Positions 37,101 through 48,535 of a stretch of 64,000 nt of DNA are shown in pieces. The DNA is from Ooceraea biroi (Eukaryota; Arthropoda; Insecta; Hymenoptera; Formicidae). A program made the position numbers and the translations under genes. Every line of letters starts with the position of its first letter. Position 1 is the stretch's first letter. The notes under the pieces are model-generated. The model was given only the letters and a program-made list of their open reading frames with translations. It did not search any database and was not told the origin of the DNA. The DNA lies in the NCBI RefSeq assembly GCF_003672135.1, contig NC_039513.1, positions 8,742,833 through 8,806,832 on the forward strand, written 5' to 3'.

Positions 37101-40100
37101 GTCTGTACCGGAGTACGTATGAAAGGTGGTTGTGGAGCGGTGGGATCGGGCGGGGGTGCGACGGTGCAGCAATAATGCATACGGACACGCGATAATCCGC
37201 GGAAGGCCTCTCTTCCCCTCGTTAGCGCACCACCGAAAAGCACGTCAGTCATATCGTGTGTAACTGCCTGACTGTGCGTGACGAGGGTCGCTTTACGTCT
37301 TACACTTTTGCACCCTTTTTCCCCGGTATAAGAACGCGCCCCTTACGTGGAACACCCTGGGGAAACACAAACTCAACACATCGTGGGGTTATTCCATTAT
37401 CTTCCTCCTAAATTGAACAGCACCTTATAACGAAATCCTTCTATAGCGATGCTACAGAAGGCTTTGTAACGCTATCTATTAACCTCTGTTGCTGAAATTG
37501 TTTCGCAATAATTCACTGAAATTTATGATAATTCGCGAAATTTCACAAAACTGAAAATTACGTACGTATCACTTTACGAGCGTACTATTTGTGCGTTTTT
37601 CAATAGCATGCAAGCTGCGAAAATTCTTTTTTATCTGCCTGCCCATAGTCTGCCCTTTTTCCTTTTGCTCTCTTTCTTTGTCATTTTTATTATATTAAAC
37701 AAATGTACAGAATTTAAAATTATCTACTAAAGAATTATTACTGCGAGTTGCTCTCTGTATTTTCTGTGCACGCTCGGCTTGCTCTGTCTTCCTCCCTTTC
37801 TCTCTCTCTTTTTCTCCTGCGCTTTGATCTAATCCCGCGGCTTCTTGGTCTCTTCAGGCGTATTACAGGGTTTGGCTTCTTCGCGTACGCGCACGCACTC
37901 GATGTCACGCTTCTATACGTATACACAATTTATCGAGGTAGTAGTTGGATCTATAGAGTGCCTAGTAAAGCCGACGTTCACGATCGTTCTTTTCCGCTAT
38001 TTAACCCTTTGCTGCGAGTTTCCACCGTGACCCGACGAGCATTCGCTGCTCTCCGACACACGGTCGCCGGCAAAGGACTTTGGCAGGACTTGCGCGAAAT
38101 AACGATCGAGGCAAAGAGGAACCGCACAGGGATCCGGTGCATCGTGAAATTGCAAACCCATAAGTAGCAAATTTTTATCAATTTTCACTTTTCGAGAAAG
38201 TGAACGTTCACTCGCATTTTCTGCTGCCGCAGTTTCGCGCCGCGGAAAAATTAATTGCACGCTCGCACACAAAAGTACTGCGATATCCCGGGTACACCGC
38301 AGGATTGCGTATTCATAATAAATCGTCCGCTAACCTGCCTCTCGTGTCTCACTTATTCAGGAGCGTGCAGGGGCCTCACTTCCTCCGAAGCAGCCTCGTG
38401 ATGCAGACATCGTTAAGACAAAATCCGCGCGGTGCTTCAAAGTTTCACGGCTGCTCGAACGCGCCGGTACACGTCATAGAAATTTCATGAGTCTCCCCCC
38501 GGTATATTATTTTACAGCGCGCTGATCGCGAGTGCGTCGCAGCACTCGCGCCGAAACTCAGGCGGATTCAGGGGGTGCGGATCGCCGGTTGGTCGGCTCG
38601 TAAACCGCGGAGGTTCAACGTGTCGTAGCTAAAACTGAAAGCCAGACCTTTGTCGAGGTGGAACGAGCGGTCGGCGAGAACGAGGGTTGACGGGGTGGAT
38701 CGGCAACGAGCGTGCTGGTATCGACGGCATCGATGGGGGTGAATTCTAGTGCGCGCGCGGGGAAACGAGGTCCATCGGGAATCGGCTCGGAGGGATGGAA
38801 CTGGTGGCAGGAATGGTTCGCCTGAATATTTAAGCTCCGCTAGGAAAGATCTCTCTAAAACGTACATTTTATGAATGATTGAGCGATCCTCCATGGGACC
38901 TTCGCGAGCGTCGCCGAGTATAGCTTTCATGGAACGTGGAAAGCAGGTCGCAGGCAAGATGTGGAACGCCGACGGAAACTATAAGTGACTCGCTCGCTCC
39001 GTCGAGCGACGCGCCTCGCGTTAAAAGATCGCGTTCGGCGTGCCCGATATCGCGCCGGAAATGGCGTCGTAATGCGCCGCGCTTATGGAGCACGTAGGTG
39101 TGTGACGAGCGAGCGGCCTCGCCGGGCTGAGTGCTCGATGTATTTATGCGGTGAATTTCACCCGTATTAGCGTCGGTGCACCCAGCGAGGGTAGCGAGGT
39201 TTAAATATCGCCCTGTCGGCATCTCCGGCCGATTTAGCTTCAGATCGTTGCATTTTGCTACGCGTCCCACTGCCACGCTTCCTCTTTTTGATGTTTCGAC
39301 TTCCTCTCATTCAGCGGGGTCCGGAGCACTCTGGATCCGACAAGAAACGATAACGCGAACTCGCGCAGTAAATCCCGAAGGCTCCTATGTTTAATTCCTG
39401 CAACTCCCGCGCACCTTGATGCGCTTGATCGCGAATATTAACGTGGCATTAATAATGGTACGTATGTATATTTGCGGTTGCGCAAAACCGGGGGTGGGCA
39501 CGCGTGTAGCAAGTGCGACGCGCGCCGCACCGAGCTCGACTATTAATTGCATTCGCTCGTTAAATATTCCCCGTTAATTTAAATGCATTAAACACGAGTA
39601 TTGCCTGGCCGGTCGCTTTGCCGCGCGCGCCGATGTACATGAAATATTTATGTACACAAATTGCGCGGCCGATTTCGTAATTAGCCGCGGGTGGACGGAG
39701 GACGGAGACGCGGGGCGAGCCTCGGTTTGTGTCCGGTCCAAGTGCGGATTCGTGGAGGAGACGGGAGTCACGGGAGGAGAAGCGTTCTTCACACAGGAAG
39801 ACACATATATATATAGTAAGAGAGTGAGAGAGAATGGAAAGGACTCCCGGGTGTTGATTATCCGGGTGGGATGAGGCGAAGCTCACACCGAGAATACATT
39901 GAAGGGTTGGGTGAGGTCCTGCAGGACCCGCAGGAAATTGCTATGCGGGTGGTGGCTTCCGGATGATTGGCAATGGCCACCGCGGCATTCCTAATCGTTA
40001 TTCGCGCTATGGCACATCACGCAATTCGCCACCCCTACCATCGCCGGCGCACCCTTTTTCATCTCACACGCCTCCTCTTTCCCCACATGCCCTCCGATAA

Positions 40101-41816
40101 CTGAATGCCGTTCCGCATCCATACGCGCGGATCACGACGGCGCGCCTCCATCGCGCCTCAGCATCCGCAAGTAACGCTCCCGCCCGCTTGATTTCATAAT
40201 CCTCGCGTTTTCCGTGGACGCGCGCTCGCGCGAGCGAGCGATCGAGCGAGCGATGCGCTGAATTAATCATGAACGAGTGTAATCGCCCGAACGGTGCTCG
40301 TGCTCGTCGCATCCGCTGGTGAGCGCGCGTTACTTCGCGTGCCCGCATATCGACGATAATGGGGTTTGTTAGGGGCAGTTTTGAGAAGTATGCGGCGCTC
40401 CCGATGCATAATTAAAACGCCGGTGTGTACGGGAGACTAACGCAAGTTTTTCTTTTTTAATTTTTAACTGGCTGCCCTCTCTCTCGAGACGCGCCGCAGC
40501 ACGAAATGAACATTACAGCCTCGCGAACGAATGTTGCCTGGTTGGCAATTCGTACCGCAACTCTGTTATCACGCAGAGACAATCAGTCACCATCATTTTA
40601 TAATATAAAGCATTGCGATCGCCACTGCTGATCAATGTTGAGGATTACCGACAACGCATGTGCTGTAATGCTTTTGTTTGCAGAACCGGTGCATGTGAAC
40701 GCTTATGTATATTATTGGTATTGTTATCATTACTGTTTCAGCATTATCGTCGTAACTCTACGTTCCATCTGACACGAGAAGTCGGGAATCGTAATCGGGC
40801 GGAACAAAGCAGGACTTTCATTCATTTTTGATAAGATAATCCATCAAACTGCAGAGCGCACAGCGAAACCATCGCGCGCAGTCGCCGGGCTTTATATAAT
40901 TTATAAGCGCGATATACTACGTTACGCTGCCCGACGTACGCACAATTACACGTGACATTCTTACAGCAACGGCAACTTATCAGATTATGTACGAGCGTAC
41001 GTACAGCACATTTTTCTGCGCGACATTAAGTATTTCTTATGTGATTCCCTTATATTTCCCAATTATACTTCCGGAGGTACATAGATGATAAGAGGTAAAT
41101 AGATGAACAGGAAAATAGATTCTTATAATTCGCAATTCGTTAATAATACATTTTTATAATAACACTCGCACTTTAATATGGAAGATGTTAACTACCGATA
41201 ACATTTTTAAGCTTGAAGAGAGAGTGTTGCATGACGTTACAGTCACTATTTCTATCGCAAATTGGCACATGGAACATAAAGTTGCTTACAAAAGTGACAA
41301 AAGCGTTGCTGCGATTGCGTGACTGCATGAGATGTCCGAAAGGAGAATTATTTCGATCTTAGAAGAAGGCAGGGAAAAAGGGCGATAATTCTCTGTGCGA
41401 TTAAAAGGGTGTCAGCTAAGGGATTTTGAAGCGATCCTTACTAACTTTTCCTACTGTTTCGGTTACAGTTGTAAATTTAATTTTCCCTTCGTTCGATCAA
41501 ACAAACATCGTGTTGATTTGTTGAAGCATACGATGTAGGTACACATATGTACATGTACATACGTATATAGACAACTAATTAATTAATAGTGAGGATAAAT
41601 TAATTTTGGGATATTACGCTCACAATGTAACGAGCAAATATTTGGCATTCTTCATGCATGCACTTTTCGAAGTGTTAAACGAAATTTGAAGTTAGTTTGC
41701 TCTGAATTTTTTCACCCTTATTGACAGCATTACAATCCATAAAACTCAGTTTAAAAAACGTTTTTAACCGCTTACTTAAATTATCTCAAAGTAGCCGAGA
41801 GAAAAATATGAGATAA
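34113..41816. other. Non-coding stretch
   Basis: Mostly CpG-rich DNA with AT-rich patches near 37.4-37.7 and 40.9-41.6 kb. Many short frames are open on both strands (typical of this composition) and none shows a domain, signal peptide or matched splice pair. No repeat with visible ends was found. Confidence 0.4.
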
Positions 41817-41996
41817 AGTCGTGTAGAGAATCGAACCATCGCACATACGCAGCCAAAAGTTAAGCCTACACTGGGCCAAAAAGTCATTAAAAAGATTGCA
41901 AAAGCTCGTCGGAGGCGCGCACAAGCAAATTACCAAAGAGCTCATCAGCCCGTGGAAGACACGAGGGAGTCGAGAAACAGAGTAAGAAGGATGTGA
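41817..41996 (+). CDS. Possible coding fragment, basic, unidentified
   Basis: Sixty codons lie between stops on the plus strand without an ATG near the start. They read in part PKVKPTLGQKVIKKIAKARR and AQANYQRAHQPVEDTRES. The strongly basic composition and the periodic lysines look coding-like. No family was recognised. The minus strand is open too (41781-42044). It could be an internal exon, a relic of a mobile element, or chance. Confidence 0.15.
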   Translation, partial: SRVENRTIAHTQPKVKPTLGQKVIKKIAKARRRRAQANYQRAHQPVEDTRESRNRVRRM

Positions 41997-43918
41997 AATT
42001 TGTCTATCGACCGGCTGGAAAAGTTGCCCTGTAAGGAATTCCACGTAAGGAAGGTGCCAGGGGACCCGGTCGGATAAGAAGGGGGGTTGTTTCGGCTCGC
42101 CCCGCCACCCGCCGCCGTTTATATTTAATGTAGCCCATCCGGGATCCCCGGATGCGCCCCTATCCTGCGAGAACTTCTATCCTAGTATCCAGTTCGACCT
42201 TCTCTCCCCCGCCTTCGGTTCGTCCCCATTTCGTTCCCCCGTTCGGACGACCTGACCCGTGAAAAAGCATATCGACTCGCCTGATCTCCGCCACCGGGGA
42301 ATTAATTTTTTCCTCCCTTCTCGCCGGTGCTTAATTTAGCGTGAATGGCGAGTGCGCTGCCCGCGAGCACTTCTCGTCTCGAGAGCAGCGGGGAGTCTGG
42401 CAGGGGAGACGGGTGGCCTGGTCGGTGGTAGTCTCTCGCCCCGCGAGGGAGTTTCACTCCCGACACGAATGTTTTTGCGTTCTCGTGGATTCTACGGCGG
42501 TGTATATTCGCGGTCGGTAATTAAATACATGTTCGCGTAAAGGTTCTGGAAGACCCTCGAACGCTCTGTTGAATCGAGGTCGTTTTCTCGCGAGTGCCGT
42601 CCTAAGTACGTGCGATTTTGCGAGTGCCGGCCCTTTCTCGCGGATCTTAATTAATAGTAATCGCTGCGAGCCTTGCGGGTTTTGACGCGAGGCCGCGACC
42701 TCGCGATCTTTTAATCCCGGTGCAAAAATGAGCAAGCTGCTGCTGGGTTTTCGATCCCCATCCGGTCTGGTTCTCCGCTCGAGAGGTTTCGCCGGTTCCA
42801 GAGCTCTAACGGAGCTCTAAGCGCGAATGCGCTAACGAGACGCCGCGCTGAACGCCCGTATTCGCGTAACCGGGTCCTGCCGATGCTGATACTCCGGTGC
42901 TTTTTCCTCGTCCTCGTAGCACGAGCAACCTACATAAGTGCTGCACGTATTTATACATATGCTCCCCCTCATCTACGCGCATACGCTCGCGGATGCATAA
43001 ACGCGCGAGCTTAATAAGAAAGCGGGGTGTATACATCCGCGATGTATACGAGCGATCGAGGGTATACCTCGGATCGATCCCGCACGAGCCTTTTACGGGT
43101 ACCATACGAATCTCTCCCGGGAGGTAGAGGAGTAACATTCTCGACGTAAACGGCGGGGGTCGCACGCGCTACCTGGCTGCCCGGATGTACCTCTACGTGT
43201 CGCTGTATTTTATATCCTTAAAAGCAACCTCTTATCCGGCCGTCCGCTTTTACGGAGACGTTCGAGAGTCCTGAAAGGTTCCCGTCTACCTGTCTGATTA
43301 TTTATTTATATTTATTGAATTATGTCCGGGATGGGGAGGCGGACAGATATAGTGACGTAGGCACGGATGGATGCGCTAATGATCGATCAGTTTACCCTTT
43401 TGCTGTAGAGGGGATCATGAAATTGGCCCGGAAACAGAATTAATAGCGGCATTGTTTAGGATCGCAAATATGAAGGGGAGAATTTACCTAGATCCTGTTT
43501 AAAATGCGTTCTGCGTTTGTAAAATACGATTCTACAGTTACTTTAATTCAAATAAATGTGATAATTACTCATTGCCATAGTCTCGTTTTTTTTTATACTT
43601 TACAGATATCTTATTTTATCCTATCGGTTCCTGCTTCACAACTGCAAGCAACATGAAATTTCTTCAGGAAATATTGAATAGCTTGCGACGGTTGTTCGAA
43701 TTTTATCTATTTGCACCTTATCATTAGTGCAACTTCACAATCTTAGGCATCATTATGCTGGCGAGAGATCGCGGAGGAGAGGATCTAAGAGGCCATTAAA
43801 ATTTCGTACCTGGTCCAGCGTATTACCCTCAGCATTGTTGTCCGGCATTACGCTTTAATGACGCTCTTACGTGCTCAAAAAACGCCTTACATTCTCAAAC
43901 GTGTTCTCGCAGTGGCAA

Positions 43919-43940
43919 TGGCGGCGGCGGCGGCGGCGGT
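43919..43940. repeat. (GGC)n trinucleotide repeat
   Basis: About seven GGC units. Confidence 0.9.
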
Positions 43941-44211
43941 AGTACTTTTCTCTTTACGCGCGCGTTGGCTCTAAAAGCCGTCCGCATCAGAAATTCTCGG
44001 GGGCCATTTTTCGAGGTCCTGCGCCGCACACTTCGAGACACGACTACTGAATAATATTTCAGCGAACGCTACGTATGTTAGCGTTACGACACCAGAGAGA
44101 GAGAGAGGGGGGTGAGAGAGGGAGCGGTGTCTCTTATACGAAGGGTCGCGTCTGCTGCAGCAAAATATTTGATGACTACGTTACGACCTGGATCTTGCGA
44201 GTTATAGAGAG

Positions 44212-44250
<39 letters not shown>
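44212..44250. repeat. Compound (GT)n(GA)n microsatellite
   Basis: About eleven GT units run directly into about eight GA units. Confidence 0.92.
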
Positions 44251-44251
<1 letters not shown>

Positions 44252-44617
44252 AAAGGAAGGAAGGGATGCAGCTCGATTATTATCGTAATTATTGTTACGC
44301 TTGTTCGTTGCATTATGATCGTAATTAATGCGCTTGTTCCAATATGGCGAGTTATAACGAAAGTCATACAGAGAGCACAACTAAATCAATATTTACATTG
44401 TAAACATGTGTAGCAATCGTTACGTATCTGTCATTCTATAAATGCCTATAAACAGGAAATCATTTATTTAAAAGGAATCAAATCATTTCTCATGATTTGG
44501 AAATAAATAAAAGGATATAAAAGAAGGAAATAGACAAACTCTAAAATTTATGGGCACGTTGATCGATGTCGTTGAAATTTATATCCATCCAGCTTTTGAC
44601 ACTGCGCACCGGGGAAG

Positions 44618-44645
44618 GCAGAGAGAGAGAGAGAGAGAGAGAGAA
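44618..44645. repeat. (GA)n microsatellite
   Basis: A run of about fourteen GA units. Confidence 0.9.
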
Positions 44646-44822
44646 AGTGAAAGGCGGTAAATTTGTCGCATCAGTTTCGCGCGCATCCGAAGTCTCTCCC
44701 CAGTAACTCGCTTTATCTCTCAGTATCCTGTCAGTTTCTTCAAAGCGGTGGCAGAACGTGCGCCAGGCGGCTGCTCATTCGCCGTGAATCCACCCTAAGT
44801 GATTGCGTGGTGTAACTATCCG

Positions 44823-45041
44823 CTACAAGACACCTTTCAACTTCCAGGTCTCGAGGGGTGGCACAAAGTTCGCGACGAAAGGTGGGCGCGCCGGGTAGAC
44901 GGGGGATGTACAAGGACTTCGGTTATAAGGATCGCTTAACACGCGATTGTCTTCCAGCGGAGTGTCTTTAAGGGCTTTAATCACGCAACTTCGGTGGAAC
45001 CGCGCGTCATTAATATTTCGCGATCGCGGACGCTTCGTCTT
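44823..45041 (-). CDS. Possible terminal coding exon, unidentified
   Basis: Seventy-three codons are open on the minus strand up to a TAG at 44825-44823. The last part reads KALKDTPLEDNRVLSDPYNR, then PVYPARPPFVANFVPPLETW and KLKGVL before the stop. The proline and aromatic pattern is coding-like, but no domain was recognised. There is no ATG and only a weak candidate acceptor. A plus-strand frame following CTTCCAG over the same bases is also open. It is kept as a possible last exon with low confidence. Confidence 0.2.
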   Translation of the reverse strand, partial: KTKRPRSRNINDARFHRSCVIKALKDTPLEDNRVLSDPYNRSPCTSPVYPARPPFVANFVPPLETWKLKGVL

Positions 45042-45237
45042 TCAGCTGCCTCGATAATGCTCGGCATTCCTGCCCCCCTATCAGCAACTTTTTAATCAAT
45101 CATCGTGAACGCGCGTTTCAACGCATCGCGTGAAACAATCGCGGATGAGTCACCCGAATAAAGTTCCTCGTTGTTAGATTGCTAATTTTTCTTCACCTGG
45201 GGACGCACGAGCCATCGTTGCCAGATTCTATTATATA

Positions 45238-46113
45238 CAGGGTGAGGCACCTCAAACAGGCCACCTGAATATCTCGGCTGTTATTGGTGATAGAACAAAA
45301 TGTGTCAGACCAAACTTACATGGTTTCGAGGGACACATAATTGGTTCTAAATAATTTTTTATTAGGTGGACGCGTAGAGGTCATATGAAGGTCAACTTCG
45401 TTTTTTTAAATGGTATGATATGTTTTTTTACGTACCATCTAGTAGAGCGTTTGAAGATGCGCACATTGATCTACGGGTCAAAATCATTCAAGGTCACTGA
45501 AGGCCAAAATTTCTAAGTGCTAGAACTTTTTCATTTCTGAATTTACGGTATTTTCAGTAGCAGAGAACTCTAGGCAATATAAAAAATATAGATATCAACA
45601 ACTCAGAACTTCTCGGAAAAGAAAAAATTTCTAAGGGCTAGAACTTTTTTATTTCTGAATTTACGGTATTTTCAATAGCAGGGAACTCTAGGCAATATAA
45701 AAAATAATGATATCATCGACTCAGAACTTCTTCGAAAAAGAAAAAATTTCTAAGGGCTAGAACTTTTTTATTTCTGAATTTACGGTATTTTCAATAGCAG
45801 AGAACTCTAGGCAATATAAAGTAAATTATTTTCCCTTGCAGTTGGCCTTCAGTGACCTTGAATGATTTTAACCCGTAGATCAATGTGCGCATCTTCAAAC
45901 GCTCTACTAGATGGTACGTAAAAAAACATATCATATACCATTTAAAAAAACGAAGTTGACCTTTATATGACCTCTACGCGTCCTCCTAATAAAAAACTAT
46001 TTAGAACACATTATGTGTCCCTCGAAACCATGCAAGTTTGGTCTGACACATTTTTTTCTATCACCAATAACAGCCGAGATATTCAGGTGGCCTGTTTTAG
46101 GTGCCTCACCCTG
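45238..46113. mobile_element. Mariner-type MITE with long inverted arms and internal tandem repeat
   Basis: The 876-bp element begins CAGGGTGAGGCACCT and ends with the inverse complement, flanked by TA on both sides (a TATA context). The left arm 45238 to about 45505 pairs with about 45844-46113 almost throughout. The centre is not unique sequence but two and a half copies of a repeat of about 118 bp. No transposase frame is present. The CAGGGTG terminus and TA target put it with the elements at 8459 and 60619. Confidence 0.9.
45507..45820. repeat. 118-bp tandem repeat inside the MITE
   Basis: Units start at about 45507, 45625 and 45744, each with AAATTTCTAAGKGCTAGAAC and then TTTCTGAATTTACGGTATTTT. 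The third unit is cut short after GGCAATATAAA. Units differ by a few substitutions, so the expansion is not very recent or has been diverging since insertion. Confidence 0.9.
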
Positions 46114-46987
46114 TATAGCATTTCAACTTCGTGCAACTTCCTCCCTCAGCGCTGATTTACGGGAGTAAGATATTGCGAACAATCACACAACAGTACGTCA
46201 TTATAACGCTACGAACGATAATTAATATTCGGGAAAGGAATATTCCAATTTTCCAGAAGAATTATTCGCATATACGCAATATTATATAACAATTAAATTA
46301 ATAAATAAACGCCGATGACGCAGCAATTAAAAATATATCCCATATTCCCACATTCTACATTTATATTACGAGTACAATCGTAAATTTAATGATCGCTCAT
46401 AACTGGTTGTTCATTGGCGCACCTGCATCGTGTCTCTCCCTCATCCTTCTTTTGTTTTTCCCTTTTCGAGAATAAAAAGCGAGGGATGCGGGGTTAATTT
46501 CCTATACTGGACGAAAACTCCACCGCCAACGTTGGAGTCTTCCCTATAATCTCCTTCGAGTGTTTCCACCCCGTCGTCGCGTCGTCGTCGTTGCTCCTTC
46601 TCTTCATTCTTCTCGCTTCGTCGCGTGCATCCGGACGCATCGTTCATCCCGATCATCGTGATTCCACCAAGGAGGGTTTACGTATGCCGGACGCAGTTCG
46701 ACGCCGATTCATCAAAAGGACCACCCACCCGTTTTTCGCCATGTAAGGAAAGAGCCGCCGGTCTCGTCCCGGCAAAAAGGAACACGGTGGCGGCGTCGTC
46801 GTTAGGGGCAGATTCGCCCTTACCGAGAACGAGGATTGCGAAACGATCGGGACGCGAAGGGTGAGAGACGCGCCGCTTTACCCATTCCCCCTCCTCTGAT
46901 GGAGGTGTGCTCGAGAGGGCATCCGGAGATTGGAGCTTGCCAGCGAGCCAACTATCGTTTCCGAGCGTCTCGTTCTCGTCGTATCTT

Positions 46988-47027
46988 CGACGACGACGAC
47001 GACGATGAGAACGACGACGACGACGAC
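46988..47027. repeat. (GAC)n trinucleotide repeat, interrupted
   Basis: Two runs of GAC/ACG units separated by GATGAGAAC; it reads as poly-Asp in a spurious plus-strand frame. Confidence 0.85.
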
Positions 47028-47752
47028 ACTGCCGCCGGATTGTCCGCAGAAAATTGTCTGTCGGATGTTAGACGCCCGCAGCGGAAGTTTCTTGGTGGCT
47101 TGGTTACGAGGAAACGAGTAAGATGCTCGCGGTGATGACGAGTGGACACGTCCGATACGAGGCGCGATTGTGTCTGGAAATACGTTCATCGTTATCGTCT
47201 CGAGAGATTGGATATTCACCTAGCATCAGCACTGTAAAAAATAAAACACGTGACGTCTCTTTGTTCCGTACGAAGGGATGCCTAATATTTCCAAGACGGA
47301 AAAAACAACACTGTTATAAAATATATAACAATGTCCGAACGCATAAAATATTAAATTACAATATCGATTTTAATTCGGGCATCAAATGTACCGGCGAGTT
47401 ATTAATGTTACCAATCATTTCTAACAGGATTTTCATAATCGTGATAAAAGTCGACAGCTGCACGATGGAGCGAGAAGCGTTCCTCCAGAAAGGATGATCG
47501 TCGTCCTTCGTCACCCGGTGTAAGGATGTCCGAGGGAACAATTGTCCAAAAGTAGTCAACGAACTCCTTTTCCGTCCAGCTATTCCCCCGTGTCTTCCGT
47601 ACATATTGTCAGTTTCACTGTCAGTGCTTGCTGCTTGTAGACTCTGTAATTTCCGGCTGCCACTCGGCCTGTTCTTATTTCCCGTCACGTTCGCCACCCC
47701 CGTGTCGGCCCCGCGCCGCTTTTCTCGCCACGGCGCCCGCCCGCCTCGTCCT

Positions 47753-47830
47753 TCAGGTGTAATGGAGCCGAGAAACAGATAATTACAACCCTCTGACCGT
47801 CCCGCGCCCAGCATCCGCCAGCCGAGCCAT
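47753..47830. repeat. Local duplicated segment, copy A
   Basis: The segment around AGGTGTAATGGAGCCGAGAA recurs about 700 bases away at 48456-48535, same orientation, with substitutions. Both copies read NYLFLGSITP on the minus strand. No terminal repeats are visible. Confidence 0.65.
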
Positions 47831-48455
47831 CAGCTTTTATTTCGGTCCATGACCCCGTCCGTCGCCCGACCTCTCCAAGATTTAAAGTGCGGATTCGTAT
47901 TCATTCTCCAGCTTAGCGTTAATATTTCTTCGTTACGGACGTCCGCGTACTCTCGCGCAGCTTGTATAAAAGACTGAACGAAGCGAAATCCGCGCGGGTG
48001 AGATTTTCCACTCACACGATACTCACGGCCCCACTGTCTGCACGATTAATCGTGGTTCCGGATTTGTCACGGTCACCGAAATCGAATTCGCCACTTAGGA
48101 GAAGAATTCAGGGACGAAAATCTAAATTACACTGGGACGTGAATCTGTAATTGAAGACTGACTTAATTAGGAGAACGCGTCCATTTACCTTGCCGCCTAT
48201 GCGCCTTTCATGTCCGTTGATTAAATCCGGACGTGCGCGAAGAAAGACGAATGTCATTAAGCTGGTACGCGCGTTATAATACGTCTGGAAATGTCTTTCG
48301 TGCAGTTTGCACCGCTACTTTAAAAGCACACGCGAGTGCAGCTGAAAAGTTTCCCCCGGGGTTATGGCTTATAACGATTTTGAAAATTAAAGTGATTTGC
48401 TGCCTCCTCGTGCCTGCCGTGCTCCTTACTAGCTTTTTCCTCTTTAGCCGGTACT

Positions 48456-48535
48456 TTAGGTGTAATAGAGCCAAGAAATAGATAATTATCCGTCTCTGAC
48501 CTACTTCGTGCTCGCATCCTCCGACTACTCGGCTT
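48456..48535. repeat. Local duplicated segment, copy B
   Basis: Second copy of the segment at 47753, reading AGGTGTAATAGAGCCAAGAA at the same place. Homology fades after the GCATCC motif. Confidence 0.65.

Larger units (their letters stand above)
41997..44822. other. Non-coding stretch with microsatellites
   Basis: CpG-rich to about 43.2 kb, then AT-rich. No recognisable gene was seen. It holds a GGC array, a GA array and a compound GT/GA array. Confidence 0.4.

Noticed and set aside
41815..41880. tRNA-like stretch with GGTTCGATTC on the minus strand
   Set aside because: The T-stem does not pair properly and the spacing to a matching 5' acceptor arm is too short for a tRNA.
46836..47135. 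Open frame encoding a poly-Asp protein
   Set aside because: The acidic run is only translation of the GAC microsatellite; the rest shows no domain.
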